Source: Bacillota bacterium (GTDB taxonomy: Bacteria; Bacillota; Clostridia; Acetivibrionales; DSM-1351). From it: 13,387 nt of DNA. The position numbers were made by a program, and so were the translations under genes. The DNA lies in contig JAEZIU010000150.1 of the NCBI GenBank assembly GCA_023436485.1, positions 1-13,387 of the forward strand. The letters run 5' to 3'. Below the pieces are notes generated by a model. The model worked only from the letters and a program-made list of their open reading frames with translations. It was not told the DNA's origin and did not search any database. Positions 1 through 7,673 of the stretch are shown here, in pieces. Position 1 is the stretch's first letter. The number at the start of each line of letters is the position of its first letter.

Positions 1-478
1 GTATTTCCATCCTTGGGTCTACTATCTCGCTCTCATCACATTTACATCTTTTAATATTTAAATTGGTTCCACAAGTCCTGCATAACCCTTTGCAGTCTTC
101 ACTGCAAACAATTTTCATAGGCATTGCAAGAATAATGTTGTCCATAAGTGGCTTATCAATGTCAACAACATTACCTTCAAATGTATATGCATCAACATCA
201 TCGGATTTTGAAACCTCGACAAAGCTTTCTTCAACCTCAATATCTTGAGCCATATCTAAATGTTCCAGACACCTGAGGCAGTTTGCACTAAATTCATAAT
301 GAAGCTCACCACTTAACTTTAACAGGCCACCTAAATTAACTATGCGCCCTGCAAACTTAAAAGAAGGTTTAAACTCTACTGAAGTATCATACTCCCGTAT
401 TTTTGGCAGGTCGTCAACAAAATTGATATCTATCCCTGCTCCTTCAGTTTTAATAATCTCAGACACATTAACTCTCAT
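1..478 (-). CDS. yceD: YceD/DUF177 family protein (partial, C-terminus beyond window)
   Basis: I translated this by hand from the minus strand; 159 codons are open and no stop is reached, so the gene runs off the left edge. The protein starts MRVNVSEIIK and carries the family's cysteine pattern: CLRC at residues 67-70, then C125, C129, C133 and C136 in a CSEDCKGLCRTCGTNLN block, and C145/C147, followed by the DPRxE-like tail typical of the family end. DUF177/YceD proteins are linked to 23S rRNA accumulation and are normally encoded just before rpmF (ribosomal protein L32) and the plsX-fab genes, which I would expect just left of the window. The start is supported by an AAGAGG ribosome binding site at 485-490, six bases before ATG. 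A consensus promoter lies directly upstream. Family assignment is confident; the exact molecular role is not well established. Confidence 0.88.
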   Translation of the reverse strand, partial: MRVNVSEIIKTEGAGIDINFVDDLPKIREYDTSVEFKPSFKFAGRIVNLGGLLKLSGELHYEFSANCLRCLEHLDMAQDIEVEESFVEVSKSDDVDAYTFEGNVVDIDKPLMDNIILAMPMKIVCSEDCKGLCRTCGTNLNIKRCKCDESEIVDPRMEI

Positions 479-507
479 AAGTAACCTCTTGAAAACCGAC
501 AACTGAT

Positions 508-536
508 ATTATACTAACTAATACAGCTTTTGTCAA
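508..536 (-). promoter_or_regulatory. Consensus sigma-A promoter for yceD
   Basis: On the minus strand a perfect -35 box TTGACA (531-536) and a perfect -10 box TATAAT (508-513) are separated by 17 bases, the optimum. Transcription would start near 501, leaving an untranslated leader of about 20 bases that contains the AAGAGG site. So yceD and whatever follows it can be transcribed independently of pta-ackA. No convincing terminator hairpin was seen after ackA, so read-through is also possible. Confidence 0.8.
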
Positions 537-602
537 TAATTCAATTTCAGTAAAATAATATTATTATTGTTGCCCTGTTTTTACATATATATTAGTTGAA
601 AT

Positions 603-1796
603 TTACTTTACCAATCTTACTGTTTCTTTTGCAATCGCAAGCTCTTCATTTGTTGGGATTACAAGAGTTCTTACAGTAGCACCTTCTGCAGAAATATCGA
701 CTTCCTTACCCCTGAGCTTATTCTTTTCTTCATCTATTTTAATGCCGAGGAAATCCATATTGCTGACAATCATTTTTCTTGCTATATCATTATTCTCACC
801 CACACCGGCTGTGAATACGATTGCATCAACACCGTTCATAACGGCTATATATTCTCCGATAAATTTCTTAACACCATAACAGAAAATTTCGATTGCAAGT
901 TCTGCTCTGCTGTTTCCTTCATCAGCTGCAGCATGTAAATCTCTGAAGTCACTGCTTACACCGGATATACCAAGAACACCTGACTTTTTATTTAAGAGAT
1001 TGCTTACACCCTTAACATCCAGATTTTCCTTTTCCATAAGGAATGTAACAACTTCAGGGTCAATTGTACCGCTTCTTGTACCCATTGCAAGCCCCTGCAG
1101 CGGTGTAAAGCCCATTGATGTATCAACCGACTTACCCTTGTTTACTGCACAAATACTTGAACCGTTTCCAAGATGACATGTAATTATCTTTAATTCGCTT
1201 AATGGCTTATCAAGCATTGCAGCAGTTCTTTCTGCAACATACTTGTGGGATGTTCCGTGGAAACCGTATTTTCTTATACCATACTTTTCATAAAGCTCAT
1301 ATGGTAGTGCATAAAGGTATGCATAATCAGGCATTGAGCTATGGAAAGTAGTATCAAATACAGCTACCATAGGTATATTCGGCATAATCTGCTGACAAGC
1401 CTCTATACCTATTATATTTGGCGGATTATGAAGCGGAGCAATGTCTATACATTCTCTTACCGCTGCCATAACCTTTTCATCTATAACTACAGAACTGTTG
1501 AATTTTTCTCCGCCGTGTACTATTCTGTGTCCTACTGCTGATATTTCGGACATGTTCTTTATAACGCCGATCTTATCGTCTATAAGTGCACTAATAACAG
1601 CCTCTATAGCGTCTTTGTGATTCTTTAGTTCCTTGTTTAAAACAACAGCCTCTTCTGAACCCCTGGATTGCTTTATAAAAGAATTGTCAATTCCTATTCT
1701 GTCACATAATCCCTTTGCAAGAACCATTTCATTTGTCATATCGATTAATTGATATTTCAAAGAAGAACTCCCCGCATTGATAACTAAAACCTTCAT
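603..1796 (-). CDS. ackA: Acetate kinase
   Basis: Acetate kinase converts acetyl phosphate and ADP to acetate and ATP, the substrate-level phosphorylation step of acetate fermentation, in the cytosol. The 397-residue protein has the usual length and belongs to the ASKHA fold. Visible motifs are NAGSSSLK at 7-14, GHRIVHGGEKF at 89-99, FDTTFH at 147-152, GFHGTSH at 178-184, HLGNGSS at 208-214, GTRSGTIDPE at 239-248 and FTAGVGEN near 328-335. The residues known to bind or catalyse in the Methanosarcina thermophila enzyme (N7, R91, D148, H180, R241, E384) all fall at the same positions here. The start is preceded by a GGGGAGA ribosome binding site (1808-1814). It lies 47 bases after pta on the same strand, so the two are almost certainly one operon. 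Confidence 0.98.
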   Translation of the reverse strand: MKVLVINAGSSSLKYQLIDMTNEMVLAKGLCDRIGIDNSFIKQSRGSEEAVVLNKELKNHKDAIEAVISALIDDKIGVIKNMSEISAVGHRIVHGGEKFNSSVVIDEKVMAAVRECIDIAPLHNPPNIIGIEACQQIMPNIPMVAVFDTTFHSSMPDYAYLYALPYELYEKYGIRKYGFHGTSHKYVAERTAAMLDKPLSELKIITCHLGNGSSICAVNKGKSVDTSMGFTPLQGLAMGTRSGTIDPEVVTFLMEKENLDVKGVSNLLNKKSGVLGISGVSSDFRDLHAAADEGNSRAELAIEIFCYGVKKFIGEYIAVMNGVDAIVFTAGVGENNDIARKMIVSNMDFLGIKIDEEKNKLRGKEVDISAEGATVRTLVIPTNEELAIAKETVRLVK

Positions 1797-1843
1797 TGTT
1801 AGTTCATCTCCCCTAATAATAGTTAAACATATTTTTTATAAAA

Positions 1844-2839
1844 TTAAGAATTCTGAGCCTGTACACATGTAATTGCAACAACACCAACTATATCCTCGGC
1901 GCTGCATCCTCTTGAAAGATCGTTTACAGGTTTTGCAATACCTTGAATAATAGGACCGTAGGCTTCTGCCTTTGCAAGTCTTTGTGTCAGCTTGTAGGAT
2001 ATATTACCGCAGTTCAAGTCAGGGAAAATTAATACATTGGCCTTTCCTGCAACACTGCTTCCAGGTGCTTTTGATGCTCCAACAGAAGGAACAATAGCAG
2101 CGTCTGCCTGCAATTCTCCGTCCAACTGAAGATCCGGAGCTTTTTCCTTTGCAAGTTTAGTTGCCTCAATAACCTTTTCTGTAAGTACACTCTTTGCGCT
2201 GCCATATGTTGAATATGAGAGCATTGCAACAACAGGTTCAGCCTGTACAAGACTCTTAAATGATTTTGAAGAAGCTATTGCGATTTCTGAAAGCTCTTCA
2301 GCGTTTGGATTTTCCACAAGTCCGCTGTCTCCGTAAATGAATACTCCGTTTTCGCCGTATTCACAGTCAGGTACAACCATTACGAAGAATGCTGATACCA
2401 GTTTTGCTCCAGGTGCTGTCTTTAATATTTGAAGAGCCGGCCTCAATGTGTTTGCAGTTGAATTAATTGCTCCCGCAACCATTCCGTCAGCCTCGCCCAT
2501 TTTTACCATCATAATTCCGAAATACAAAGGATTTTCAGACAATATTTTCTTTGCCTCTTCTGAAGTCATTCCCTTTGCCTTTCTAAGTTCATACAGGGTA
2601 TTTACGTACTCGTCAAATCTTTCAAAGTTTGCAGGATCAACTATTTTTGCCTTTGATATATCCAAGTCACCACCCAACTTCTTTATATCATCCTTGTTAC
2701 CCACAAGTACGACATTGGCAATACCTTGTTCCTGAATCATTGCAGCAGCCTTCAAAGTTCTAATATCATTACTTTCAGGAAGTACTATTGTTTTGATATC
2801 TTTTTTTGCTCTGCTTACAATCTGCTCTAAAAAGTTCAT
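1844..2839 (-). CDS. pta: Phosphate acetyltransferase
   Basis: This enzyme exchanges CoA for phosphate on acetyl-CoA, giving acetyl phosphate for the acetate kinase encoded just downstream. At 331 residues it is the short, single-domain form usual in Clostridia, without the N-terminal DRTGG/CobB-like extension of the long enterobacterial enzymes. The N-terminal KTIVLPESNDIRTLKAA region, MVAGAINSTANTLRPAL at 120-136 and PVNDLSRGCSAEDIV at 304-318 are family hallmarks. S309, R310 and D316 match the catalytic and CoA-binding positions described for the M. thermophila enzyme. The start is backed by an AAAGGGG site at 2851-2857. It is the first gene of the leftward operon; the long AT-rich upstream region with palindromes is likely where it is controlled. 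Confidence 0.97.
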   Translation of the reverse strand: MNFLEQIVSRAKKDIKTIVLPESNDIRTLKAAAMIQEQGIANVVLVGNKDDIKKLGGDLDISKAKIVDPANFERFDEYVNTLYELRKAKGMTSEEAKKILSENPLYFGIMMVKMGEADGMVAGAINSTANTLRPALQILKTAPGAKLVSAFFVMVVPDCEYGENGVFIYGDSGLVENPNAEELSEIAIASSKSFKSLVQAEPVVAMLSYSTYGSAKSVLTEKVIEATKLAKEKAPDLQLDGELQADAAIVPSVGASKAPGSSVAGKANVLIFPDLNCGNISYKLTQRLAKAEAYGPIIQGIAKPVNDLSRGCSAEDIVGVVAITCVQAQNS

Positions 2840-3028
2840 GTTTCAAAAGTCCCCTTTCATGGTTACGCAATACTAACAAGGCCATTTTAGTCCGGCCCGA
2901 TTAACATTATTAAACTGAAAAAGTCTTGTAGATAAGGCAATTCAATTCAACAAAAGTTCATATTGCACTTTGACATAATTATATTATTTAAGATTTAGTA
3001 AAAATTTATTATTATTACCTGGTTATAA

Positions 3029-3044
3029 TACTTGAAAACAAGTA
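3029..3044. repeat. Perfect 16-base inverted repeat (TACTTG-AAAA-CAAGTA)
   Basis: Both arms are six bases and match exactly around an AAAA centre. It lies downstream of the candidate leftward transcription start and directly abuts a rightward TATAAT (3024-3029). It could be an operator, or form a small hairpin near the 5' end of the pta transcript. The second palindrome 20 bases away contains a related CTTG/CAAG element. Confidence 0.55.
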
Positions 3045-3060
3045 CTCACACCACTTTTTT

Positions 3061-3089
3061 ATTATATACAACTTGTTCATTGTATACAA
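3061..3089 (-). promoter_or_regulatory. Candidate pta-ackA promoter overlapping a palindrome
   Basis: On the minus strand a perfect TATAAT (-10, 3061-3066) lies 17 bases from TTGTAT (-35, 3084-3089; only three of six matches to TTGACA). The spacer is filled by an inverted repeat with arms TATACAA (3065-3071) and TTGTATA (3080-3086), 22 bases in total. A weak -35 plus a spacer palindrome is the usual look of a regulated promoter. The regulator is not identified. Assignment to pta rests on orientation only, with about 215 bases between the predicted transcription start and the pta ATG. Confidence 0.5.
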
Positions 3090-3221
3090 GAAAAAATTTG
3101 TTTTAAATTTTGTATTTCACAAACCGCTAAACTGTTATAAACTTATATTGAAGAAAAGCACATGTTTATTGTGCAAATAATTTACAGCAGATACCATTAC
3201 GAAAGGTAAGGTTAATAACCA

Positions 3222-4823
3222 ATGAAAAAAAAGCTTCTCTTATATTCCACATCGTTCTTTTGCGGAATGTCTGTAATGGCAGTAGAACTAAGTGTTTCCA
3301 AGCTTCTTGCCCCGTACTTTGGGACTTCACAGATTATTTGGACCGTTATTATCGGATTGATAATGATATCCCTGAGTGTAGGAAACGTTTTGGGCGGAAG
3401 GTCTGCCGACAAGCATAACAGCATGAACAAGCTTTATCTTATTATATGGGCTGCCGCTATATGGATAGCCATAATCCCTTTTGTGGGCAAATATATCGTT
3501 GTTGGTATAATCGGTCTTCTTTTTATGTTTCTTCCTCAGAACCTGCTTATTACAGGCTCTGCAATTTCATGTTTGGTTCTGTTCTCTGTTCCTTTGATTG
3601 GACTTGGAATGGTTTCTCCCTACCTGGTCAAGTTGGGTGTTACCGATATTGAAAATACAGGTAAAACTACCGGAAAGATATACGCAATGAACACCGTAGG
3701 AAGTATTATCGGAACGTTTTTACCGACCTTTGTTACAATACCTACTGTCGGTACAAGTAAAACCTTTCTTATTTTCGCACTGGTTCTAAATGTTATCTGC
3801 CTTGCTTACTTTGTAATGAATAAAATTAAATCTGTTAAGACTCCTTTGACATTTTTAATAATTTTTGTATTGCTCTTTATGCCTCTCTCCAATTCTTATG
3901 CTTTCTGGAGGGATTGTGTTGTTGAGGACGAATCTGTGTACAATTATTTACAGGTAACAGAAGACAAGGACTCCGTATACCTTTCTACTAATGTAGCTTT
4001 TGGTGTTCAGTCAGTGTACAAAAAGAACAATAAGCTGTCAGGAATGTATTATGATTATTCACTGGCGGCCCCTCAGTTCATAAAGGATTTTAAAAGTGAT
4101 AGCAAAACAGACCTTCTTATACTTGGAAACGGTACCGGTACTTACGCAAAACAATCCAAAATATATTATCCCAGTATAAAGACTGATGCTGTTGAGATTG
4201 ACCCCCAAATTGTTGATTTATCAAAAAAGTATTTTGATTTAAAGGATGATGAAGCAACTATTTTTGAAACCGACGGCAGAACGTTTCTTTCGGATAAGAA
4301 TTGCGGTATGTATGACGTAATCATGATTGATGCATATCATGATATAACAATTCCTTTCCATATGGCTACGCAAGAATTTTTCTCAAAAGTATCAGAGCAT
4401 TTAAAGCCCGGGGGTGTAATTATTCTTAATATTAACATGAAGGCGAAAGGTGATAATCCTATAAACCAGTATTTAAGCCAGACTGTAAAGAGTGTTTTTG
4501 AGAAAGTTTATACTTGTGAATTGAAAACAAGTACCAATGAATTGCTGTTTGCATCCAATGATACAGATATGCTAAATAATTTTAATGAAAATATCAGCAA
4601 TCTGAATACAGCCGACCCTTTAAAAACTGTTTTTCAATTTGTAAATGAAAATCTGGAGGAAGTTACTGATTCAAGTCATGTATTTACTGATGAGGTGGCA
4701 CCAGTGGATATATTAGGCCAAAAGCTTTTAAATTCAATGGTTCAGGACGAAACTTCTGATTTGAAGGAAATGATTAATTTTAAAGAAAAGGGATTCAAAG
4801 GTTTGCTTGACATGCTCAGATAG
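3222..4823 (+). CDS. Membrane-anchored spermidine synthase-like (SAM-fold) protein
   Basis: The 533-residue protein has an N-terminal hydrophobic half with roughly seven to eight membrane segments (about residues 5-225) and a cytosolic Rossmann methyltransferase-like half. It resembles the fused MFS/spermidine synthase-like family. SAM-fold landmarks are visible: LILGNGTGTY at 298-307 (glycine loop), DAVEIDPQIV at 322-331 (acidic loop), TDGRTFL at 350-356, YDVIMIDAY at 364-372 and LKPGGVIILN at 394-403. True spermidine synthases have a D-S-x-D-P-x-G-P motif at the active site; here it reads DAYHDITIPFH, keeping the first Asp (D370) but losing the DP-x-GP part, and the glycine loop is GNGTG instead of GGGDG. 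So polyamine synthesis is doubtful and the substrate is unknown. The gene stands alone on the plus strand after a long divergent region. Confidence 0.85.
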   Translation: MKKKLLLYSTSFFCGMSVMAVELSVSKLLAPYFGTSQIIWTVIIGLIMISLSVGNVLGGRSADKHNSMNKLYLIIWAAAIWIAIIPFVGKYIVVGIIGLLFMFLPQNLLITGSAISCLVLFSVPLIGLGMVSPYLVKLGVTDIENTGKTTGKIYAMNTVGSIIGTFLPTFVTIPTVGTSKTFLIFALVLNVICLAYFVMNKIKSVKTPLTFLIIFVLLFMPLSNSYAFWRDCVVEDESVYNYLQVTEDKDSVYLSTNVAFGVQSVYKKNNKLSGMYYDYSLAAPQFIKDFKSDSKTDLLILGNGTGTYAKQSKIYYPSIKTDAVEIDPQIVDLSKKYFDLKDDEATIFETDGRTFLSDKNCGMYDVIMIDAYHDITIPFHMATQEFFSKVSEHLKPGGVIILNINMKAKGDNPINQYLSQTVKSVFEKVYTCELKTSTNELLFASNDTDMLNNFNENISNLNTADPLKTVFQFVNENLEEVTDSSHVFTDEVAPVDILGQKLLNSMVQDETSDLKEMINFKEKGFKGLLDMLR

Positions 4824-4833
4824 ATAATTCACC

Positions 4834-4863
4834 TTGACACACATTTATTTAAAATAATATAAT
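4834..4863 (+). promoter_or_regulatory. Consensus sigma-A promoter ahead of gltX
   Basis: TTGACA (4834-4839) and TATAAT (4858-4863), both perfect, are 18 bases apart. They lie 11 bases after the stop of the upstream gene. The predicted start near 4870 is only about ten bases before the left arm of the intrinsic terminator at 4879-4913, so transcripts for gltX from this promoter must read through that terminator. No comparable promoter was seen between the terminator and the gltX start (the best -10, TATAAA at 4934-4939, has no good -35). Confidence 0.75.
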
Positions 4864-4878
4864 ATTATAGCGGAAGAT

Positions 4879-4913
4879 AACCTTTCGTCCTGCATATGGA
4901 CGAAAGGTTTTTT
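4879..4913 (+). terminator. Strong intrinsic terminator (possible gltX leader attenuator)
   Basis: Perfect 12-base stem: AACCTTTCGTCC at 4879-4890 and GGACGAAAGGTT at 4898-4909 around a seven-base loop, with a run of T to 4913. It is directional: the opposite strand has no U-tract. It can end transcription from the spermidine-synthase-like gene, but its place just after a consensus promoter also makes it part of the gltX leader. Confidence 0.9.
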
Positions 4914-4962
4914 AATACATTTTCTCAAAATTATATAAATTTCAATTGAAAGGAGATTTTTT

Positions 4963-6432
4963 ATGCAAAATGTAAGAACCAGATTTGCACCTAGTCCTAC
5001 AGGCTATATGCATATAGGAAATTTAAGGACTGCATTGTATGAATATCTTATTGCAAGAAAATACAATGGTAAATTCATTTTAAGAATAGAAGATACCGAC
5101 CAGGAACGTTTTGTTGAAGGAGCCGTTGACGTTATATACAAGACCCTCAAACTTGCCGGAATAAACCACGATGAAGGCCCTGATGTAGGCGGTAGTTATG
5201 GCCCTTATGTTCAAAGTGAAAGAAAGGGCATGTACCTTGATTATGCTAAAAAGCTTGTTGAACTTGGCGGTGCATACTATTGCTTCTGTACCAAGGAAAG
5301 ACTTGCAGAATTGAAGGAAAAACAGGATGCCGAAGGTAACGGTCACAGATACGACCGCTGCTGTTTAAAGCTATCCAAAGAAGAAATTGAAGAAAATCTT
5401 AAAAACAATATACCTTATGTTATAAGACAAAAAATGCCGGATACAGGTACTACAAGCTTTGAAGATGCGGTTTACGGTACAATTACCGTTGACAACAGCG
5501 AACTTGATGATCAGATTCTTATTAAGACTGACGGACTTCCTACTTACAACTTTGCAAATGTTATTGATGACCATCAGATGGAAATTTCACATGTTGTCAG
5601 GGGTAACGAATACCTTTCTTCAACGCCTAAATACAACCTTCTGTATGAAGCTTTTGGATGGGACATTCCAACTTATGTGCATGTTCCTCTTATTCTCAAG
5701 GCTTCCGGACAAAAGCTCAGCAAGAGAGCCGGAGACCCATCCTTTGAGGATTTGGTATCAATGGGTTATCTGGTTGAAGCTATTGTGAACTATGTTGTAT
5801 TGCTGGGTTGGAGCCCGAGCACAAATCAGGAGATTTACTCTTTAAAGGAACTTGAAGAAGTTTTTGAAATTTCGGGCATCAGTAAGGCTCCTGCAATTTT
5901 TGATATTAACAAGCTGACATGGATGAATGGTGAGTATATCAGAAAAATGCCTGTAGAGGAATTTCACAAGCTTGCTCTTCCCTTTTATGAGAAAGCAATA
6001 ACCAATAAAAATATTGACACACTGAAACTCAGCAAACTCCTTCAAATAAGAACAGAGGTTTTAACAACTATTCCGGAAACCATTGATTTCCTTGACCAAT
6101 TACCTGATTACGATGTTCAAATGTATGTTCATAAGAAGAGTAAAACAACCTTTGAAAACTCCCTGGAGAATTTAACTGCTGCCTATCCGATTCTGGAAGG
6201 TATAAGCGATTGGAATGCTGACAGTATTCACGAAAAGATTTTTACACACATAGAAGCTCTTGGAATTAAAAACAGCTTAATGCTTTGGCCTATAAGAACA
6301 GCTGTGTCCGGAAAGGCTGTTACTCCGGGCGGAGCTATTGAAATTGCTGATATAATCGGAAAAAATGAAACACTCAAAAGAATCAGTATTGGTATTGAAA
6401 AATTACAGGCAGCTTTGGGGACCAATGCATAA
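4963..6432 (+). CDS. gltX: Glutamyl-tRNA synthetase
   Basis: Class I aminoacyl-tRNA synthetase that charges tRNA with glutamate in the cytosol; in Clostridia lacking a glutaminyl-tRNA synthetase it may also misacylate tRNA-Gln for GatCAB, which the window cannot show. The 489-residue length is usual. The HIGH-type signature is APSPTGYMHIGN at 9-20 (H17-I-G-N20) and the KMSKS-type loop is KLSKR at 251-255. C107 and C109 with the RYDRCC stretch (129-134) fit the zinc-binding insert of this family. RIEDTDQER (41-49) is the conserved glutamate-binding region. AAAGGAG at 4949-4955, seven bases before ATG, fixes the start. It is followed after 29 bases by apgM on the same strand, so they are probably co-transcribed. 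Confidence 0.97.
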   Translation: MQNVRTRFAPSPTGYMHIGNLRTALYEYLIARKYNGKFILRIEDTDQERFVEGAVDVIYKTLKLAGINHDEGPDVGGSYGPYVQSERKGMYLDYAKKLVELGGAYYCFCTKERLAELKEKQDAEGNGHRYDRCCLKLSKEEIEENLKNNIPYVIRQKMPDTGTTSFEDAVYGTITVDNSELDDQILIKTDGLPTYNFANVIDDHQMEISHVVRGNEYLSSTPKYNLLYEAFGWDIPTYVHVPLILKASGQKLSKRAGDPSFEDLVSMGYLVEAIVNYVVLLGWSPSTNQEIYSLKELEEVFEISGISKAPAIFDINKLTWMNGEYIRKMPVEEFHKLALPFYEKAITNKNIDTLKLSKLLQIRTEVLTTIPETIDFLDQLPDYDVQMYVHKKSKTTFENSLENLTAAYPILEGISDWNADSIHEKIFTHIEALGIKNSLMLWPIRTAVSGKAVTPGGAIEIADIIGKNETLKRISIGIEKLQAALGTNA

Positions 6433-6461
6433 ATAATATTAAGTGTAAAGGATTTGATAGT

Positions 6462-7673
6462 ATGAAATATGTTGTGATTCTTGGTGACGGTATGGCCGAT
6501 TATCCCATGCCTGAACTTGATAACAAGACACCTCTTCAATACGCAAAAAAGCCATCAATTGATATGCTGGCTTCAAAAGGTACTGTAGGACTTGTTCGTA
6601 CTGTTCCCGAAGGTATTGCTCCCGGCAGCGATGCTGCTAACCTGTCGGTAATGGGCTACAATCCAAAAGTGTACTATACAGGTCGTTCACCCCTTGAGGC
6701 AATAAGCATGGGGTTAGAATTGTTACCTACTGATGTTGCACTCAGATGTAACCTTGTACACCTATCCGAAGAAGAATCTGAGTATTCCGAAAAAACAATG
6801 ATCGATTACAGTTCTGATGAAATTTCCACAGCTGAATCTAAAGTTCTGATAGAGGCTGTAAATGATGCTCTTAAAACCGAGAACATAAATTTTCATCCCG
6901 GAATAAGCTACAGGCATTGCATGGTTTGGAGCAACGGCAGGACAGACCTTGGATGTACTCCTCCCCATGATATTTCAGAAAAAAAGATAACAGATTATCT
7001 TCCAAAGGAAGAGTCAGGGCTGTTACTTGATTTAATGAAAAAGAGTTATGAAATTCTAAAAGACCATCCCGTGAATCAGGCAAGAAAAGCACGTGGACTA
7101 AGAACTGCAAACTCTATATGGCTTTGGGGCGAAGGTAAAAAACCTGCTTTGTCTTCTTTCCAGGAAAAATACCACAAAACCGGAGCAATGATATCGGCTG
7201 TGGATTTACTTAAAGGTATCGGACTCTGTGCGGGACTTGATTCCATTGATGTTGAAGGTGTTACAGGTAATATTGATACAAATTTTATCGGTAAGGCTAA
7301 TGCAGCTATTAAGGCCCTTGAAGGCGGCAAAGATTTTGTTTACGTACATGTTGAAGCACCTGACGAATGTGGTCACAGGCATGAAATTGAAAACAAGGTT
7401 AAGGCCATTGAGCTTTTGGATTCACAGATTGTAAAACCTATACTTGAAGGTATCAGTAAGTTTGATTACCGTGTATTGGTGCTTCCGGACCACCCGACTC
7501 CTCTTCGCTTACGTACTCATACGTCTGATCCGGTTCCATTTATTATTTACGACAGCACTAATGAAATTCAATCACCGGCTAAGAGCTACGATGAGTTTGA
7601 AGCTAAAAAATCAGGCGTATTCGTAGAGGATGGTTACAAGTTAATGGATTTGTTTATTAAAGGAAGTCTGTAA
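6462..7673 (+). CDS. apgM: Cofactor-independent phosphoglycerate mutase, archaeal (ApgM) type
   Basis: A 403-residue member of the alkaline phosphatase superfamily, ApgM branch, which interconverts 3- and 2-phosphoglycerate with bound divalent metals and is shorter than the classic GpmI (about 510). Metal and phosphoryl-site motifs are LGDGMAD with D9, PGSDAANLS with S56 as the likely phospho-acceptor, APDECGHRHE with D301, H305 and H307, and LPDHPTPLRLRTHTSDP with D343, H344 and H353. Bacterial copies of this branch are often annotated as 'proposed homoserine kinase', because some sit in threonine synthesis clusters; nothing here (neighbour is gltX) supports that role. An AAAGGA site at 6447-6452 precedes the ATG by nine bases. 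The transcript ends in the large palindrome that begins at the base after the stop. Confidence 0.9.
   Translation: MKYVVILGDGMADYPMPELDNKTPLQYAKKPSIDMLASKGTVGLVRTVPEGIAPGSDAANLSVMGYNPKVYYTGRSPLEAISMGLELLPTDVALRCNLVHLSEEESEYSEKTMIDYSSDEISTAESKVLIEAVNDALKTENINFHPGISYRHCMVWSNGRTDLGCTPPHDISEKKITDYLPKEESGLLLDLMKKSYEILKDHPVNQARKARGLRTANSIWLWGEGKKPALSSFQEKYHKTGAMISAVDLLKGIGLCAGLDSIDVEGVTGNIDTNFIGKANAAIKALEGGKDFVYVHVEAPDECGHRHEIENKVKAIELLDSQIVKPILEGISKFDYRVLVLPDHPTPLRLRTHTSDPVPFIIYDSTNEIQSPAKSYDEFEAKKSGVFVEDGYKLMDLFIKGSL

Larger units (their letters stand above)
2840..3221. promoter_or_regulatory. Divergent control region between pta and the spermidine-synthase-like gene
   Basis: This 382-base stretch has no credible gene. 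It holds two clear inverted repeats (3029-3044 and 3065-3086), a candidate leftward promoter (3061-3089), and a rightward TTGACA at 2970-2975 that lacks a good partner -10 box (best is TTTAGT at 2994-2999). A short inverted repeat GCACA/TGTGC spans 3158-3174. The rightward gene has AAGG at 3208-3211 about ten bases before its ATG. The leader of pta from the candidate promoter would be about 215 bases long; I recognise no riboswitch in it. Confidence 0.6.

Noticed and set aside
508..522. FapR-like operator (TTAGTA/TACTAA-type) in the yceD promoter
   Set aside because: Only partial direct repeats of an ACTAA-type element occur and they do not form the expected 17-base inverted repeat.
2448..2735. 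Plus-strand open frame of 95 codons inside pta
   Set aside because: It is fully antisense to pta, whose protein matches its family end to end; no start signals.
3105..3122. Rex-type redox operator upstream of pta
   Set aside because: A right half-site TTTCACAA is present at 3115-3122 but the left half (TTGTGAAA) is absent.
4864..4962. T-box leader controlling gltX
   Set aside because: The leader is under 100 bases, with no room before the terminator for a specifier stem, and no T-box sequence was seen.
6228..6539. Minus-strand open frame of 103 codons across the gltX-apgM junction
   Set aside because: It is antisense to two secure genes and shows no family features or ribosome binding site.
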